From: Desulfitobacterium hafniense DCB-2
GTDB lineage: Bacteria > Bacillota > Desulfitobacteriia > Desulfitobacteriales > Desulfitobacteriaceae
Length of the DNA: 64,000 nt
Direction of reading: 5' to 3'
Assembly (NCBI RefSeq): GCF_000021925.1
Contig: NC_011830.1
Location: 3,755,001 to 3,819,000 of the forward strand
The translations under genes were made by a program, and so were the position numbers. The notes under the pieces are model-generated. The model was given only the letters and a program-made list of their open reading frames with translations, was not told where the DNA came from and searched no databases. Positions 17,167 through 25,983 of the stretch are shown here, piece after piece. Position 1 is the first letter of the stretch. Each line of letters begins with the position of its first letter.

Positions 17167-17769
17167 TTATCCATCATTCGGATTACGCTGCTGTTCTTCA
17201 GTCATATAATCCTCATCCAGCACTTTCTTTGCTGCCGGTTTTACTGTGCTGGCATAAGCAATCAAGTGAATTTCTCCGTTAAGTACCCCTTCCGAATGGA
17301 CAAAGTTTAAGCTTGCTAATGTAAATCGCTGATCATTGGCAGATTGGAGATCATTGATCAATTTCGTAATCTGTTCTTGAGAACCGCGGCAATTAAGCAC
17401 TAGGCGTTGGGCAATATAATCCTTCTCCCCTTGAGTCTCACCGAAAGATACATGCAGAGGCTCAACCTGATTTTGCTTGGCTATCGTATAAAGCTCAACC
17501 ACTATATCGGGCTTATGGATGGCCGAAGGAATCTGCTTCCACAGCTCCTCAGACTGTTTCTCCAGATTCTTTATCTCCGCCGACAAGTAAGCTTCCTGCC
17601 CCGAATATCCAAGAAGCAGCTCATAACGGCTTTGCCTTTCCTGATACATCCCTTTCAGGGTTTGGATATCGGCCCACTTTGGGGTGAATAAATAGGTGTA
17701 ATAAGCATAGGATACCCCGACGACCAACAGCACCACTAATAAAAAAACCTGCCTAGACTCTTTACTCAT
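17167..17769 (-). CDS. pilO: Type IV pilus alignment protein PilO
   Basis: 200 residues. One N-terminal membrane helix (FLLVVLLVVGVSYAYYTYLF) is followed by a coiled-coil stretch (residues about 35-80, ELLLGYSGQEAYLSAEIKNL region) and a small ferredoxin-like domain. This layout, plus its place after pilM and pilN, fits PilO, which with PilN forms the periplasm-side alignment scaffold. In a Gram-positive cell the domain would lie outside the membrane. Similarity of PilO proteins is low, so the call leans on synteny. Confidence 0.78.
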   Translation of the reverse strand: MSKESRQVFLLVVLLVVGVSYAYYTYLFTPKWADIQTLKGMYQERQSRYELLLGYSGQEAYLSAEIKNLEKQSEELWKQIPSAIHKPDIVVELYTIAKQNQVEPLHVSFGETQGEKDYIAQRLVLNCRGSQEQITKLINDLQSANDQRFTLASLNFVHSEGVLNGEIHLIAYASTVKPAAKKVLDEDYMTEEQQRNPNDG

Positions 17770-17815
17770 GCTTTTCCCACTTTTCCATTCTTACTATTCT
17801 TCCCTGAACCTAAGC

Positions 17816-18358
17816 TCACCTGAGTTTGAAATCCATGACAATAGTTTGCCTTTCATCCTTAAGAGACAAGGCTCCGATATCCTGAGTCTCAAAATACTGG
17901 GACACATTCATAGCCGACCAGAAATTGGCCGCATCCACCGGTGATAAGAAACTTATGGATGCCCTGAGAGTGTTGTCTTGGTTTAAGGTGACATTCTCTA
18001 AAATTGCGCCGGCAGGGAGGGATTCCTTAAGACGATCGAGCACTTCCCCGGGGTTCTTTCTCTGCCCCCCAACGAAATCAAGCACTTTTTCCTGTAACCC
18101 GAGCTGTTCCTCAAGGGCTTGCACCTGGTAAACCTTGCCGTCTATCTCCTGCAGAGCTGCGATCCGCTGATTCAGCACCGCCAGTTCAGTGTTTAGTTCA
18201 TACTCATAAACCCATGGAAGGCTTCCCAGCACTATACAAACAAGACCGGCGAGCACACCTAAGGCAATGCGCACCCTTTTGTTCCTGGCCGCTCGTTGTG
18301 GTGCCTTAAGCCTGACTCTCCATCTCTGGGCAAAATTCAACTGTACTCTCTCTCGCAT
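17816..18358 (-). CDS. pilN: Type IV pilus assembly protein PilN
   Basis: 180 residues. The start MRERVQLNFAQRWR is PilN-like (the N-terminal LN segment binds PilM), followed by a membrane helix near 31-47 and a coiled coil with NQRIAALQEIDGKV. The remaining domain has LKESLPAGAILENVTLNQDN, the PilN beta pattern. Its ATG follows the pilM stop directly (TAAATG), indicating tight coupling. Confidence 0.82.
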   Translation of the reverse strand: MRERVQLNFAQRWRVRLKAPQRAARNKRVRIALGVLAGLVCIVLGSLPWVYEYELNTELAVLNQRIAALQEIDGKVYQVQALEEQLGLQEKVLDFVGGQRKNPGEVLDRLKESLPAGAILENVTLNQDNTLRASISFLSPVDAANFWSAMNVSQYFETQDIGALSLKDERQTIVMDFKLR

Positions 18359-19420
18359 TTAATCCTCCCGGAAGGCCAGCCCATACAAGCTTCCATACTT
18401 TATCCCTTGATTCACCAAATGTCTGGACTTTTTATTGAAGACCGGCATCCAGTCCCCTGGAAAACCTACTTTGGCCTGAATACCCATATTCCTTTCGAAA
18501 ATTTCTTCCAAGCCGGGAAAATCCGCACACTCCCCTGTAATAAAAATCTGATCCGCCGTCTTGCCATAGTGGCGGGAAGCAAAAAAGTTCAAAAACTCGC
18601 TTAAGGCATTAAATACAGGGACTAAATTATCTTCTAACTCACTTTGATAAACTCTGTCGGCCCCGTCAACACCTTCAGTCCGCTCCTTCGCCTCATCCTG
18701 CTCATTCAGCCCATCAAGAGAAATTCCCATATCCGAATACAGAAACAGCACACCATGCTCTAAAAGAACAAACTCCACCCGGTCAGCCCCCAAATCCACC
18801 ACCGCTAAATCCCTTGCCGAAGCTTGCCGTTTATTCTCCTCCCATTTGGATAAGCGGCTATACAACCGGCATAAACTGTCTGCCGCAAAATCAGTGACCT
18901 TGGGAGTGACCCCGAGCTGTTCCCATATCTGCCACTGTTTGGACCATTCCGAAAAGGGGATTGCCACCAAAAGGACCCTCAGCCGTTCCTGATCCTCTTC
19001 TTTGATCCTTTCTAAAATCCGGTAGTCCACCAGATAATCGGAAATATTCAATGTAAAATATTGATCCACCTGCTCTGTCAGCAGCTTCTCCAAATCCTTA
19101 TAGGATAATATAGGAAGAGTGATCATGCGCGTGATCACACCTGGGCAGGAAAGGGCATAGTTCAGCTTTTTCAGGGGTATTCTCTCTTTGTCCGCCCATT
19201 GCTTTAAACCTCTCAGACCAAGCGCCGCTCCTTGCCCAGCCTGGGTCTGCCCAAGCACTTCCTCCTGCTCTGTAACCATGTTCATACCCTCAGGAGCCAA
19301 GCCCTCTCCTCTATACTCAAAAAGACCATGAATCTTCAGCTTATTCCCGTGCCGTGAGACTTTGGCCACCGTCCAATGCTGGCCATGGACCAAGGCCACC
19401 CACTTTTTCTTTCTAATCAC
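18359..19420 (-). CDS. pilM: Type IV pilus assembly ATPase-like protein PilM
   Basis: 353 residues, an actin-like fold protein of the cytoplasmic side of the pilus base. Features are the DLAVVDLGADRVEFVLLEHG nucleotide-binding strand, QVDQYFTLNISDYLVDYRIL near the middle (typical of PilM), and IFITGECADFPGLEE near the C-terminus. It precedes pilN and pilO. An acidic insertion (EQDEAKERTEGVDGADR) lies near residues 235-250. Confidence 0.85.
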   Translation of the reverse strand: MIRKKKWVALVHGQHWTVAKVSRHGNKLKIHGLFEYRGEGLAPEGMNMVTEQEEVLGQTQAGQGAALGLRGLKQWADKERIPLKKLNYALSCPGVITRMITLPILSYKDLEKLLTEQVDQYFTLNISDYLVDYRILERIKEEDQERLRVLLVAIPFSEWSKQWQIWEQLGVTPKVTDFAADSLCRLYSRLSKWEENKRQASARDLAVVDLGADRVEFVLLEHGVLFLYSDMGISLDGLNEQDEAKERTEGVDGADRVYQSELEDNLVPVFNALSEFLNFFASRHYGKTADQIFITGECADFPGLEEIFERNMGIQAKVGFPGDWMPVFNKKSRHLVNQGIKYGSLYGLAFRED

Positions 19421-19461
19421 AGTCTCTCTCCTTCGGACATCTTAATCGTCTCCTTACACAG

Positions 19462-20742
19462 TTAGGGGCCGGAAAGGACCTCCCGCTCCCAGATAATCAG
19501 CCCTGAATCCTCGTCCCCTTCATGAGATTCAGATACTTTTATTTCGGTCACGCCAACTCGATTAATAACAATATCGCTTCTCTCCTGATGGTTATAAGTA
19601 TATGAAGCAGAAACCAATGTTGCATTACATCCCTCAACTCCGGTATCCATTACACCCGTGAGAACATTACCTGAAATAGAAGCTATTTGAGGATATGTAC
19701 TTGACCAGATCACCTTACTGGTAACATCTTCTGTGGTTCCATCAGAAAAAAGGGCTGTCGCCCTAAATGTAACCTTTTCACCCTCCTTTATGATCATAGA
19801 AGATGGTGAAATAACCACGCTTTGCAGAGTGACACAATCTTCCAATAGCTCCCAAGGCCCATTAGGATCGGAAGCATCAGGAGGACCCTGCGGGTTATTC
19901 CATTTTACGCGATACCGTTTTCCGTTATAGCTGACAACTTCTTTCTCCGGATAAGCTTCGTACGGGCGCCATTCATCGATCAGCTCACGCCACATACCGC
20001 TGGAACGCTCTGTATTTTTACCGGGTTCATTTCCGGTCCCATGTCCATTCCACCTTGCTTGCCAATAAGTGGACCCATAATAGATAATCGTATTCCCATT
20101 AATAAGTTCATAAAAATTAGAAACTCTGTAATGATTGGTTATTTCCTGCCAAGTGGTCCAGGGAGCCCCAGGCAGCTCACCTACATAGCCATTATGACGA
20201 GCACGATATAATCTCTCAACGCTCCTGCCATCGATCATAACACTATAAACAACGTAATCACCTTCTATATATCTATGGTTCAAATCCCAATAGGGATAAG
20301 CCGGCTCTCCTCCCCCAGGCCCGCCCGATCCTTCGCCTCCGCCAACACCTTCGGTTCCTATGGTAAACCCGGCGGTTTTTGTCCTCGTAATTTTACCATA
20401 GCTCCCCCTGCTGAAGATTATAAATGAGTTTGCTTCAGAGCCATTTTCCCACCAAATATCAAAATCCCCCCCATTATTCAATGGATCGCTTGGTGGATTA
20501 GCCAGTGAAGGGAGATCCTCCAATGAAAAAGGCTCATCTCCTGCTTTAATCTCATCAACCAGAAGTAGGGAAATTCCATACTGAATACCTGCATCCGCCA
20601 GATTGTTGGCCAGAATAGCTCCTTGTTCGGAATTGACCAGTTTCATATTCGACCTGACTAAGAAGAAAAACACTCCGGAAATCATTGTAATAACCAGCAT
20701 CGCCATAACGACGGTTATCAGAGCCGCCCCCCGTTCCTTCAT
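19462..20742 (-). CDS. Large PilX-like pilin with carbohydrate-binding-like repeats and an Ig-like domain
   Basis: 426 residues from the ATG at 20742 (GGGGGAATAGGG upstream; the frame extends ten codons further). A short leader MKERG precedes a hydrophobic helix (residues 6-29, ALITVVMAMLVITMISG), then AEQGAILANNLADAGIQYG-like PilX sequence seen as NNLADAGIQYG at 46-56. A glycine-rich linker (131-146) follows. Residues 150-200, 207-258 and 257-301 form three repeats rich in W/Y with Y..GD.V.Y/Y.G..Y.A patterns like CBM5/12 chitin-binding modules. Residues 306-395 look like a BIG2 Ig domain (VVISPSSMIIKEGEKVTF). It would present an adhesive head on the pilus; the domain calls are by eye. Confidence 0.7.
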   Translation of the reverse strand: MKERGAALITVVMAMLVITMISGVFFFLVRSNMKLVNSEQGAILANNLADAGIQYGISLLLVDEIKAGDEPFSLEDLPSLANPPSDPLNNGGDFDIWWENGSEANSFIIFSRGSYGKITRTKTAGFTIGTEGVGGGEGSGGPGGGEPAYPYWDLNHRYIEGDYVVYSVMIDGRSVERLYRARHNGYVGELPGAPWTTWQEITNHYRVSNFYELINGNTIIYYGSTYWQARWNGHGTGNEPGKNTERSSGMWRELIDEWRPYEAYPEKEVVSYNGKRYRVKWNNPQGPPDASDPNGPWELLEDCVTLQSVVISPSSMIIKEGEKVTFRATALFSDGTTEDVTSKVIWSSTYPQIASISGNVLTGVMDTGVEGCNATLVSASYTYNHQERSDIVINRVGVTEIKVSESHEGDEDSGLIIWEREVLSGP

Positions 20743-20753
20743 CCCTATTCCCC

Positions 20754-21308
20754 CTAATACATCCGAATCCATGTTAACAATTCCTGTTCATAGGTTCCGG
20801 AAGTGCTTCTGGCTTTGAGGTGAATCTGCAGAAGATGCTCAGTAAGCGGTTGGATAGTCAGAGCATCGATCTCATCAGCGATAAGATGCACTTCATTGGT
20901 CGAAGTGTCCCGATACCAAAGCTTTTTATCCCAATAATCATAATAGATTTCCGTGCCACCAGGCAATTTGCTCATATCCCCATTTAAGACATCCGGCACC
21001 GGCCTGATATTGATCAGGCAGCGGGATGTTCCTCCCGGTTCATTGGCATACACACCTTCATTATGCCGCCCGCCCTCAGCCGTATCACCGGCATAATAAG
21101 CTACATAGCGATTGAGCCTGACTTCATCCAGCAGATGAACCATGGCTGATCTTGCCTTTTGTTGGATCGCATCCTGACCGCTGGCTGTATTGAGCATGCG
21201 GATCTCCCCCCGCATCAGCTGAGAGATGATCATCATCAGTATCCCGAAAATGACAATGGCTATCATCACTTCCAGGATAGTAAATCCTTCTTCCCGTTGC
21301 TTGTTCAT
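20754..21308 (-). CDS. Prepilin, PilW/GspJ-like
   Basis: 184 residues. Leader MNKQREEG, then FTILEVMIAIVIFGILMMII with glutamate at position five. The middle QKARSAMVHLLDEVRLNRYV helix followed by beta strands is the PilW/GspJ pattern. It overlaps the PilV-like gene by four bases and precedes the large PilX-like pilin by 11 bases. Probable minor pilin of the upstream pilus cluster. Confidence 0.8.
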   Translation of the reverse strand: MNKQREEGFTILEVMIAIVIFGILMMIISQLMRGEIRMLNTASGQDAIQQKARSAMVHLLDEVRLNRYVAYYAGDTAEGGRHNEGVYANEPGGTSRCLINIRPVPDVLNGDMSKLPGGTEIYYDYWDKKLWYRDTSTNEVHLIADEIDALTIQPLTEHLLQIHLKARSTSGTYEQELLTWIRMY

Positions 21309-21661
21309 TCTCTTATCACCCTGTATGTGGCTAAAACGACCGGTTCAGGATCGGTTGGGGAATTGCGCAGAGATACCTTTACCTCAATCTTTTCCAGATG
21401 GTCATTTACCCTATGGGTAGTCATCACCGGGACAAAATCTGTAAAGCCTGGGATAGTCACCGCAGGGGTAACCCCCTCCATCTCCGCCTCTAGCACGCCT
21501 GCCGCATAGAAGAGCATCTGCTCCCTGACTTGGCTCCGGTAAGCATATTTATGAGACACAGCATCGCTTTGCAAAACAAAACCGACACCAATCATCAAGA
21601 TAGTCAGAGCGACAGCCACTTCCAAAACAGTCATCCCCTGTTCCCTGCTTTTGCCTTCCAT
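21305..21661 (-). CDS. Prepilin, PilV/GspI-like
   Basis: 118 residues. MEGKSREQG is followed by MTVLEVAVALTILMIGVGFV, a class III signal with methionine as the first mature residue and glutamate at position five. LEKIEVKVSLRNSP near the end is a PilV-style closing strand. It is four bases overlapped with the next gene, so the minor pilins are translated together. Confidence 0.78.
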   Translation of the reverse strand: MEGKSREQGMTVLEVAVALTILMIGVGFVLQSDAVSHKYAYRSQVREQMLFYAAGVLEAEMEGVTPAVTIPGFTDFVPVMTTHRVNDHLEKIEVKVSLRNSPTDPEPVVLATYRVIRE

Positions 21662-21690
21662 CCCGTTCCCTCCTGCTGTCCAAATGCCGG

Positions 21691-22206
21691 TTAGGGCCAG
21701 ACCATGAACAGATGTCCTGTCTTTTTCTCAATCTGAATTCCCACCCTGCGCCCGCTTCCCGCCTCCAGCCAAATCGTTCCGCTCTGGGATACAAACCCCC
21801 GATGGTCATAGAACAGCCCATGGCCAAGGGTCTCACCGCTCCCCAATCGAATCTCTGGCAGCCATAGGTTGTCGGCATCATCAGGCTTAAAGACAACCCC
21901 CATATCAAATCCATAGCTCTCCACCGCCACACCCGGGCTGCTTACACTCTCGAAAAGAGATACTCTCTCCGCCGTCAGCAGCACATAAATTGACTTTCTC
22001 CGATCCATAGACAATTGCTTGGCATATTTAAGTTCAGCCATAACGGCCTGGGCGGAGCTTTCCAGCCGGTACTGCTCCCTCACCCCTTGATATTTGGGTA
22101 CCCCAAAAGCCATGATAATGCCGATCACCGTGATCACGATCAGCAGCTCAATCAAGGTAAAGCCCCTCTCAGCATTTCTATTCCCAAGATCAGGCATCCA
22201 TGGCAT
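21691..22206 (-). CDS. Prepilin, GspH/FimT-like
   Basis: 171 residues. Leader MPWMPDLGNRNAERG, then FTLIELLIVITVIGIIMAFG. The SSAQAVMAELKYAKQLSMDR helix, shown in part, and FYDHRGFVSQSG strand are the GspH/FimT pattern. It follows pilC by 15 bases and starts the minor-pilin set of the upstream cluster. Confidence 0.82.
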   Translation of the reverse strand: MPWMPDLGNRNAERGFTLIELLIVITVIGIIMAFGVPKYQGVREQYRLESSAQAVMAELKYAKQLSMDRRKSIYVLLTAERVSLFESVSSPGVAVESYGFDMGVVFKPDDADNLWLPEIRLGSGETLGHGLFYDHRGFVSQSGTIWLEAGSGRRVGIQIEKKTGHLFMVWP

Positions 22207-22221
22207 ACTCCACTCTCCCTA

Positions 22222-23427
22222 TTACTGAGTCCCTGTCGCCATGCTGAAGATGGGCAGGGCGATGGCAATAATCATGCCCCCGGCAAAAATACCGATAATA
22301 ACGGTAAATACCGGTTCCACCAAGGAGATCATCCGGGCTATTCCCAGCTCTACCTTTTTATCGTAAAGATCGGCGACTTCCTCCAGCATTTCTTCAAGTC
22401 GGCCCGTCTCTTCACCAATGGATATCATCTGAACCACCAAAGGATCAAAGAATTTCTCCTGTCCAAAAGCCTGCGTCAGGGGTTCACCCTTAATAATCCG
22501 CTCCCGTATACGCGCGATTCCCGTCCGTGATACTTCATTGCCCACAATGGTCTCCATGGAGTTCAGAATCGGAACCATGGGAATGGAAGAATGAAGAAAG
22601 AGGGCAAAGGTCCGGCTGAATCTGGAGATCACAATATTTTTTATATTTATCCCCAAAATTGGCATACCAAGCATCAGGGCATCCCGATAGTAACGGTATT
22701 TCGGAATTTTAAATAACCAATTCAAACCAAAAACTAACCCGATCAAGCCGGCCAGCAAATAGATGCCATAATTGGAAAAGAAGTCGGCAGTGTTAATAAT
22801 CATCCGGGTGGGTAAGGGCAGACTTTGACCGCTTTCCGTCAGCATACCTGTGATCTCCGGCAAGAGGAAATTCATGAAAAAGAATATAATGCCAATAAGC
22901 ACTGTCAGCAGAATAACCGGATAGATGGAAGCACTTTGCACTTTCTTGCGGATATAATTCTCCCGATCGTAATATTCCGCCATGCTGGTCAAGACAGATT
23001 CCAGGTTCCCGCTCTCTTCCCCTACGGCCACCAGATTGATCAATAAATCCGGCAAGGCGCCCCGGCAATCCCGCATCGCTTGGGAAAGGGAATCTCCCCT
23101 GCTCACTCCCCGCACGATGATCTCCAAAACCTCCTGCAATTCCTTATCTTCCAGCTGAAGCTTGAGAACCTCCAGCCCCCGGACAAGATTAGCCCCGGAG
23201 CGAACCATCATCGCCAGCTGGCTGCAAAAAGCGGAGATAGATTCATACTTGACCTTAGTCATAATTCTTTTATTAAGCAAAGCGTTTAATCCCCGGGGTT
23301 CCAGCAAAGATATAACCTGCCAGCCATTTTCCTGAATCATCCGCCTGGCCGCCTCATAATCCGCTGCCTCTAAAGTGCCTTCGGCGACACTCATCTGCTC
23401 ATCAATTACTTTGTACTTAAACCGCAT
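22222..23427 (-). CDS. pilC: Type IV pilus inner-membrane platform protein PilC
   Basis: About 401 residues from the ATG at 23427, which follows GGGGGGTG; an upstream in-frame ATG at 23457 is weaker. Two T2SSF domains are seen: the first around 60-185 (FCSQLAMMVRSGANLVRGLE) and the second around 260-385 (FSRTFALFLHSSIPMV, then GNEVSRTG). Membrane helices lie between them and at the C-terminus (FTVIIGIFAGGMIIAIALPI). It links the PilB motor to the pilus and follows pilB by about 40 bases. Confidence 0.93.
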   Translation of the reverse strand: MRFKYKVIDEQMSVAEGTLEAADYEAARRMIQENGWQVISLLEPRGLNALLNKRIMTKVKYESISAFCSQLAMMVRSGANLVRGLEVLKLQLEDKELQEVLEIIVRGVSRGDSLSQAMRDCRGALPDLLINLVAVGEESGNLESVLTSMAEYYDRENYIRKKVQSASIYPVILLTVLIGIIFFFMNFLLPEITGMLTESGQSLPLPTRMIINTADFFSNYGIYLLAGLIGLVFGLNWLFKIPKYRYYRDALMLGMPILGINIKNIVISRFSRTFALFLHSSIPMVPILNSMETIVGNEVSRTGIARIRERIIKGEPLTQAFGQEKFFDPLVVQMISIGEETGRLEEMLEEVADLYDKKVELGIARMISLVEPVFTVIIGIFAGGMIIAIALPIFSMATGTQ

Positions 23428-23470
23428 CTTGCACCCCCCGCAAGGAGGAAATTTCATTTACCTTATTGTA

Positions 23471-25192
23471 TCATTCATTGACATAAGTAACGCGGAGAAG
23501 CTCTTCGATGGTCGTCACCCCATTGAGCACCAGATCCGTCGCTGATTTTTTCAGTGTAATCATCCCTTGACTGATGGCATATTCCCGCAATTCGTCGGCT
23601 GTGGCCCCTCTGCTAATCAGATTTCTATGTCCGCCGTAGATGGGCATAATCTCGAAAATAGCGGTACGGCCTTTATAGCCTGAATCATGGCAATAGGGGC
23701 ATCCGGTTCCCCGTCTCAGCTTTAAGGGGAAATCCTGAGAGAGTCCTAAAAAGGCATAGTCTTTGAGCTCTGCCGGGTATTCCTGGACACAATTGGGACA
23801 AATCTTGCGCACCAAACGTTGGGATATAATTCCAACTACCGAAGCAGAAATAAGAAAAGGCTCGATCTCCATATCCACCAGGCGGGTCACCGCACTGGGA
23901 GCATCATTAGTATGAATCGTGGACAGGACAAGATGACCTGTCAAGGCCGATCTCACCGCGATCTCGGCAGTTTCGTTGTCCCGCATCTCTCCCACCATGA
24001 TGATATCCGGGTCCTGACGGAGAATGGAACGCAAGCCCTTGGCAAAGGTCAACCCAGCCTTGGGATTAACCTGCATTTGATTGACCCCTTTAAAATTATA
24101 TTCCACCGGATCTTCCAACGTGATGATGTTCTTCTCCGGGGTGTTCAGCTGATTCAGTGCCGTATATAAGGTGGTGGTTTTACCGCTTCCTGTAGGGCCG
24201 GTAACCAGCACGATACCGTATGGCTTCGCAATCAGTTCATCAAAAAGCTCCAGATTATGGCCTTGAAGGCCAAGGGAGGCCTTTTCTAGGATCACCGAAC
24301 CCTTATCCAGAATACGCAGCACCACCTTTTCTCCATACATGGTCGGTGCCGTGGAAACCCGCAGGTCGATCATCTTCCTGCCCACCAGATAGGTGATCCG
24401 CCCATCCTGAGGAAGCCGCCGTTCGGCGATGTTGAGATCCGCCATAATCTTAACCCGGCTCACCACCGGCCCGGTCATCCCTACAGGAGTGCGCATAATC
24501 TCCCGGAGGACCCCGTCAATGCGGAAACGAACCCTCAGCTCATCATCCACAGGTTCGATATGAATATCGCTGGCAAAGTTATTGACCGCATTCTCAATAA
24601 TCGTGTTCAGAAACTTAATGATGGGGGTGGCCTCTTCATCCGCCGTCTCCCCTCCGGCCTGCACCACCGTCAAGACAGGAGTTTGAGCGGCGGCCGCCAC
24701 TTGATCGTGGCCCTTCTGTCTGACAAAATCGCTAACCGCTTTTTCCGCCTCACTGCGACCGTAGAAACGGTCAATTGCCCGGAGAATATCCGCTTTTCTG
24801 GCCACACAAGGCTTGACCATCATCCCGGAGGCCAAGCGAAGGTCATCGATGGCATAATAATCCGTCGGATCGCTTGTGGCAACAAGTAGTTGCCCATTCG
24901 TAAAATCCACCGGCAAAACGGTATATTTGCGGGCGACCGACTCAGGGATCATTTTTAGAATTTTCTCCGTGACGAAAATTCGGTTAAGGTCAACCGCAGG
25001 GAGGCCCAATTGCCTCTGGATAGTGCGAAGGATTTCTTCTTCTGAGACAAAATTTTGACGGATGAGAACTTCGCCAAGGCGCAGCCCCAGGGATTTTTGC
25101 AGCTTCAGTGCTTCATTAAGCTGTTCTTCCATCAGCGCGCCACCGGCAATGAGAATTTCGCCAAGGCGCTTGCGTTCTTGTCGGATAGCCAA
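23471..25192 (-). CDS. pilB: Type IV pilus assembly ATPase PilB
   Basis: 573 residues from a TTG at 25192 preceded by GGAGGG. An N-terminal MshEN domain (about 5-150, RLGEILIAGGALMEEQLNEA at its start) may bind c-di-GMP, as in related PilB proteins; this is an inference. The ATPase core has GPTGSGKTTT near 332-341, TLEDPVEYNFKGVNQMQVN, RQDPDIIMVGEMRD and TGHLVLSTIHTND. Zinc cysteines are ICPNC and CPYC. It drives pilus extension and lies between pilA and pilC. Confidence 0.95.
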   Translation of the reverse strand: MAIRQERKRLGEILIAGGALMEEQLNEALKLQKSLGLRLGEVLIRQNFVSEEEILRTIQRQLGLPAVDLNRIFVTEKILKMIPESVARKYTVLPVDFTNGQLLVATSDPTDYYAIDDLRLASGMMVKPCVARKADILRAIDRFYGRSEAEKAVSDFVRQKGHDQVAAAAQTPVLTVVQAGGETADEEATPIIKFLNTIIENAVNNFASDIHIEPVDDELRVRFRIDGVLREIMRTPVGMTGPVVSRVKIMADLNIAERRLPQDGRITYLVGRKMIDLRVSTAPTMYGEKVVLRILDKGSVILEKASLGLQGHNLELFDELIAKPYGIVLVTGPTGSGKTTTLYTALNQLNTPEKNIITLEDPVEYNFKGVNQMQVNPKAGLTFAKGLRSILRQDPDIIMVGEMRDNETAEIAVRSALTGHLVLSTIHTNDAPSAVTRLVDMEIEPFLISASVVGIISQRLVRKICPNCVQEYPAELKDYAFLGLSQDFPLKLRRGTGCPYCHDSGYKGRTAIFEIMPIYGGHRNLISRGATADELREYAISQGMITLKKSATDLVLNGVTTIEELLRVTYVNE

Positions 25193-25288
25193 AGGTAGTT
25201 CCCTCCTTTATCTATTGCGGGGCTTTGTGGAGTTATGAGGGCGCTAGAGGGGGCCTAGATCGGTCTGATCCAATAATCACTGCCAGTA

Positions 25289-25324
25289 TGACAAAAGGGT
25301 GTTTAGCGCAAACACCCTCTTGTC
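25289..25324. repeat. Strong hairpin between pilA and pilB without a T-run
   Basis: TGACAA-A-AGGGTGTTT pairs with AAACACCCT-C-TTGTCA around a five-base loop. It lies between the pilA stop and the pilB start. With no T-run on the minus strand it looks more like a 3-prime end stabiliser or partial stop than a simple terminator. It would allow more major pilin than ATPase to be made. Confidence 0.65.
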
Positions 25325-25339
25325 ACGATATCCTGATAC

Positions 25340-25801
25340 TTAATTTGGACTGATATCATTTTTATATACAACATCTGCAGTGCTGGTACCATTAGCGTAT
25401 CCTGTTATGGTAATTTTAAATGGGCTCTCAGCTACATCAATCGCGACTACTCCTGTAGAAGCAGTAGCCGTCGCGCCAACACTAACCGCAGCCGTTGTAG
25501 GAGCAAGCGGGTTATTAAGCTTTTCTTTAGGATTTGTGGCCGGTGAAGTAGTTCCGACAAATTGAGCTGTTAGATCGCTTATAGCTGTCCCATCCTGATC
25601 ACTCGCTCTCGACCATCTATCTATATTAGCTGCAACATAGGCTTCTACAGACTTCGCATTAGTTACCACTCCCGCAGCCTTTGCCGAATCCTTCACTCCG
25701 CTCATCTTCGGCACCAAGACCACTGCCAAAATCCCAATTACTGCGATAACAATCATAAGTTCAATCAGTGTAAATCCGCCGTCTTTTCTCCGTTTAAACA
25801 T
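25340..25801 (-). CDS. pilA: Major type IV pilin PilA
   Basis: 153 residues from the ATG at 25801, chosen because GGGGGAGAGG is placed correctly; the frame extends five codons further. The leader MFKRRKDGG is cut before FTLIELMIVIAVIGILAVVL, with the invariant glutamate at mature position five. The tail is small, rich in alanine, threonine and valine, with few aromatic residues, and has no cysteine pair, so the usual disulphide loop is absent. It starts the long pilus operon from a clear promoter at 25925-25953. Confidence 0.9.
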   Translation of the reverse strand: MFKRRKDGGFTLIELMIVIAVIGILAVVLVPKMSGVKDSAKAAGVVTNAKSVEAYVAANIDRWSRASDQDGTAISDLTAQFVGTTSPATNPKEKLNNPLAPTTAAVSVGATATASTGVVAIDVAESPFKITITGYANGTSTADVVYKNDISPN

Positions 25802-25832
25802 TTGCCTCTCCCCCATTAGTTAAAATTTTAGC

Positions 25833-25908
25833 AAAGTCCTTAAGTCCAGCCTGTTTTATGTATTCCAACCATGAGCATGGCTCTATGACCTTATAAGTTC
25901 AGGACTTT
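25833..25908 (-). promoter_or_regulatory. Structured 5-prime leader of pilA
   Basis: About 115 bases lie between the predicted promoter and the pilA start. Within them AAAGTCCT at 25901-25908 (seen on the minus strand) pairs exactly with AGGACTTT at 25833-25840. An inner CCATGCTCATGG hairpin lies near 25868-25880. The leader may regulate pilin expression. It does not match the consensus of the c-di-GMP-I riboswitch by eye. Confidence 0.5.
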
Positions 25909-25924
25909 AGGCCCATTCACATTA

Positions 25925-25953
25925 ATAGTACATTTGTACTTATTCTAAGTCAA
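25925..25953 (-). promoter_or_regulatory. pilA: Sigma-A promoter of the pilA operon
   Basis: On the minus strand TTGACT and TACTAT are separated by 17 bases. The spacer and -10 overlap AGTACAAATGTACT, a short inverted repeat that could be an operator. Confidence 0.65.
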
Positions 25954-25983
25954 TAGGCCAAAAAAGGGGATCGAGAAGAAAAT

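Noticed and set aside
25802..25917. c-di-GMP-I riboswitch before pilA
   Set aside because: The leader is structured, but the conserved blocks of that riboswitch class were not found.
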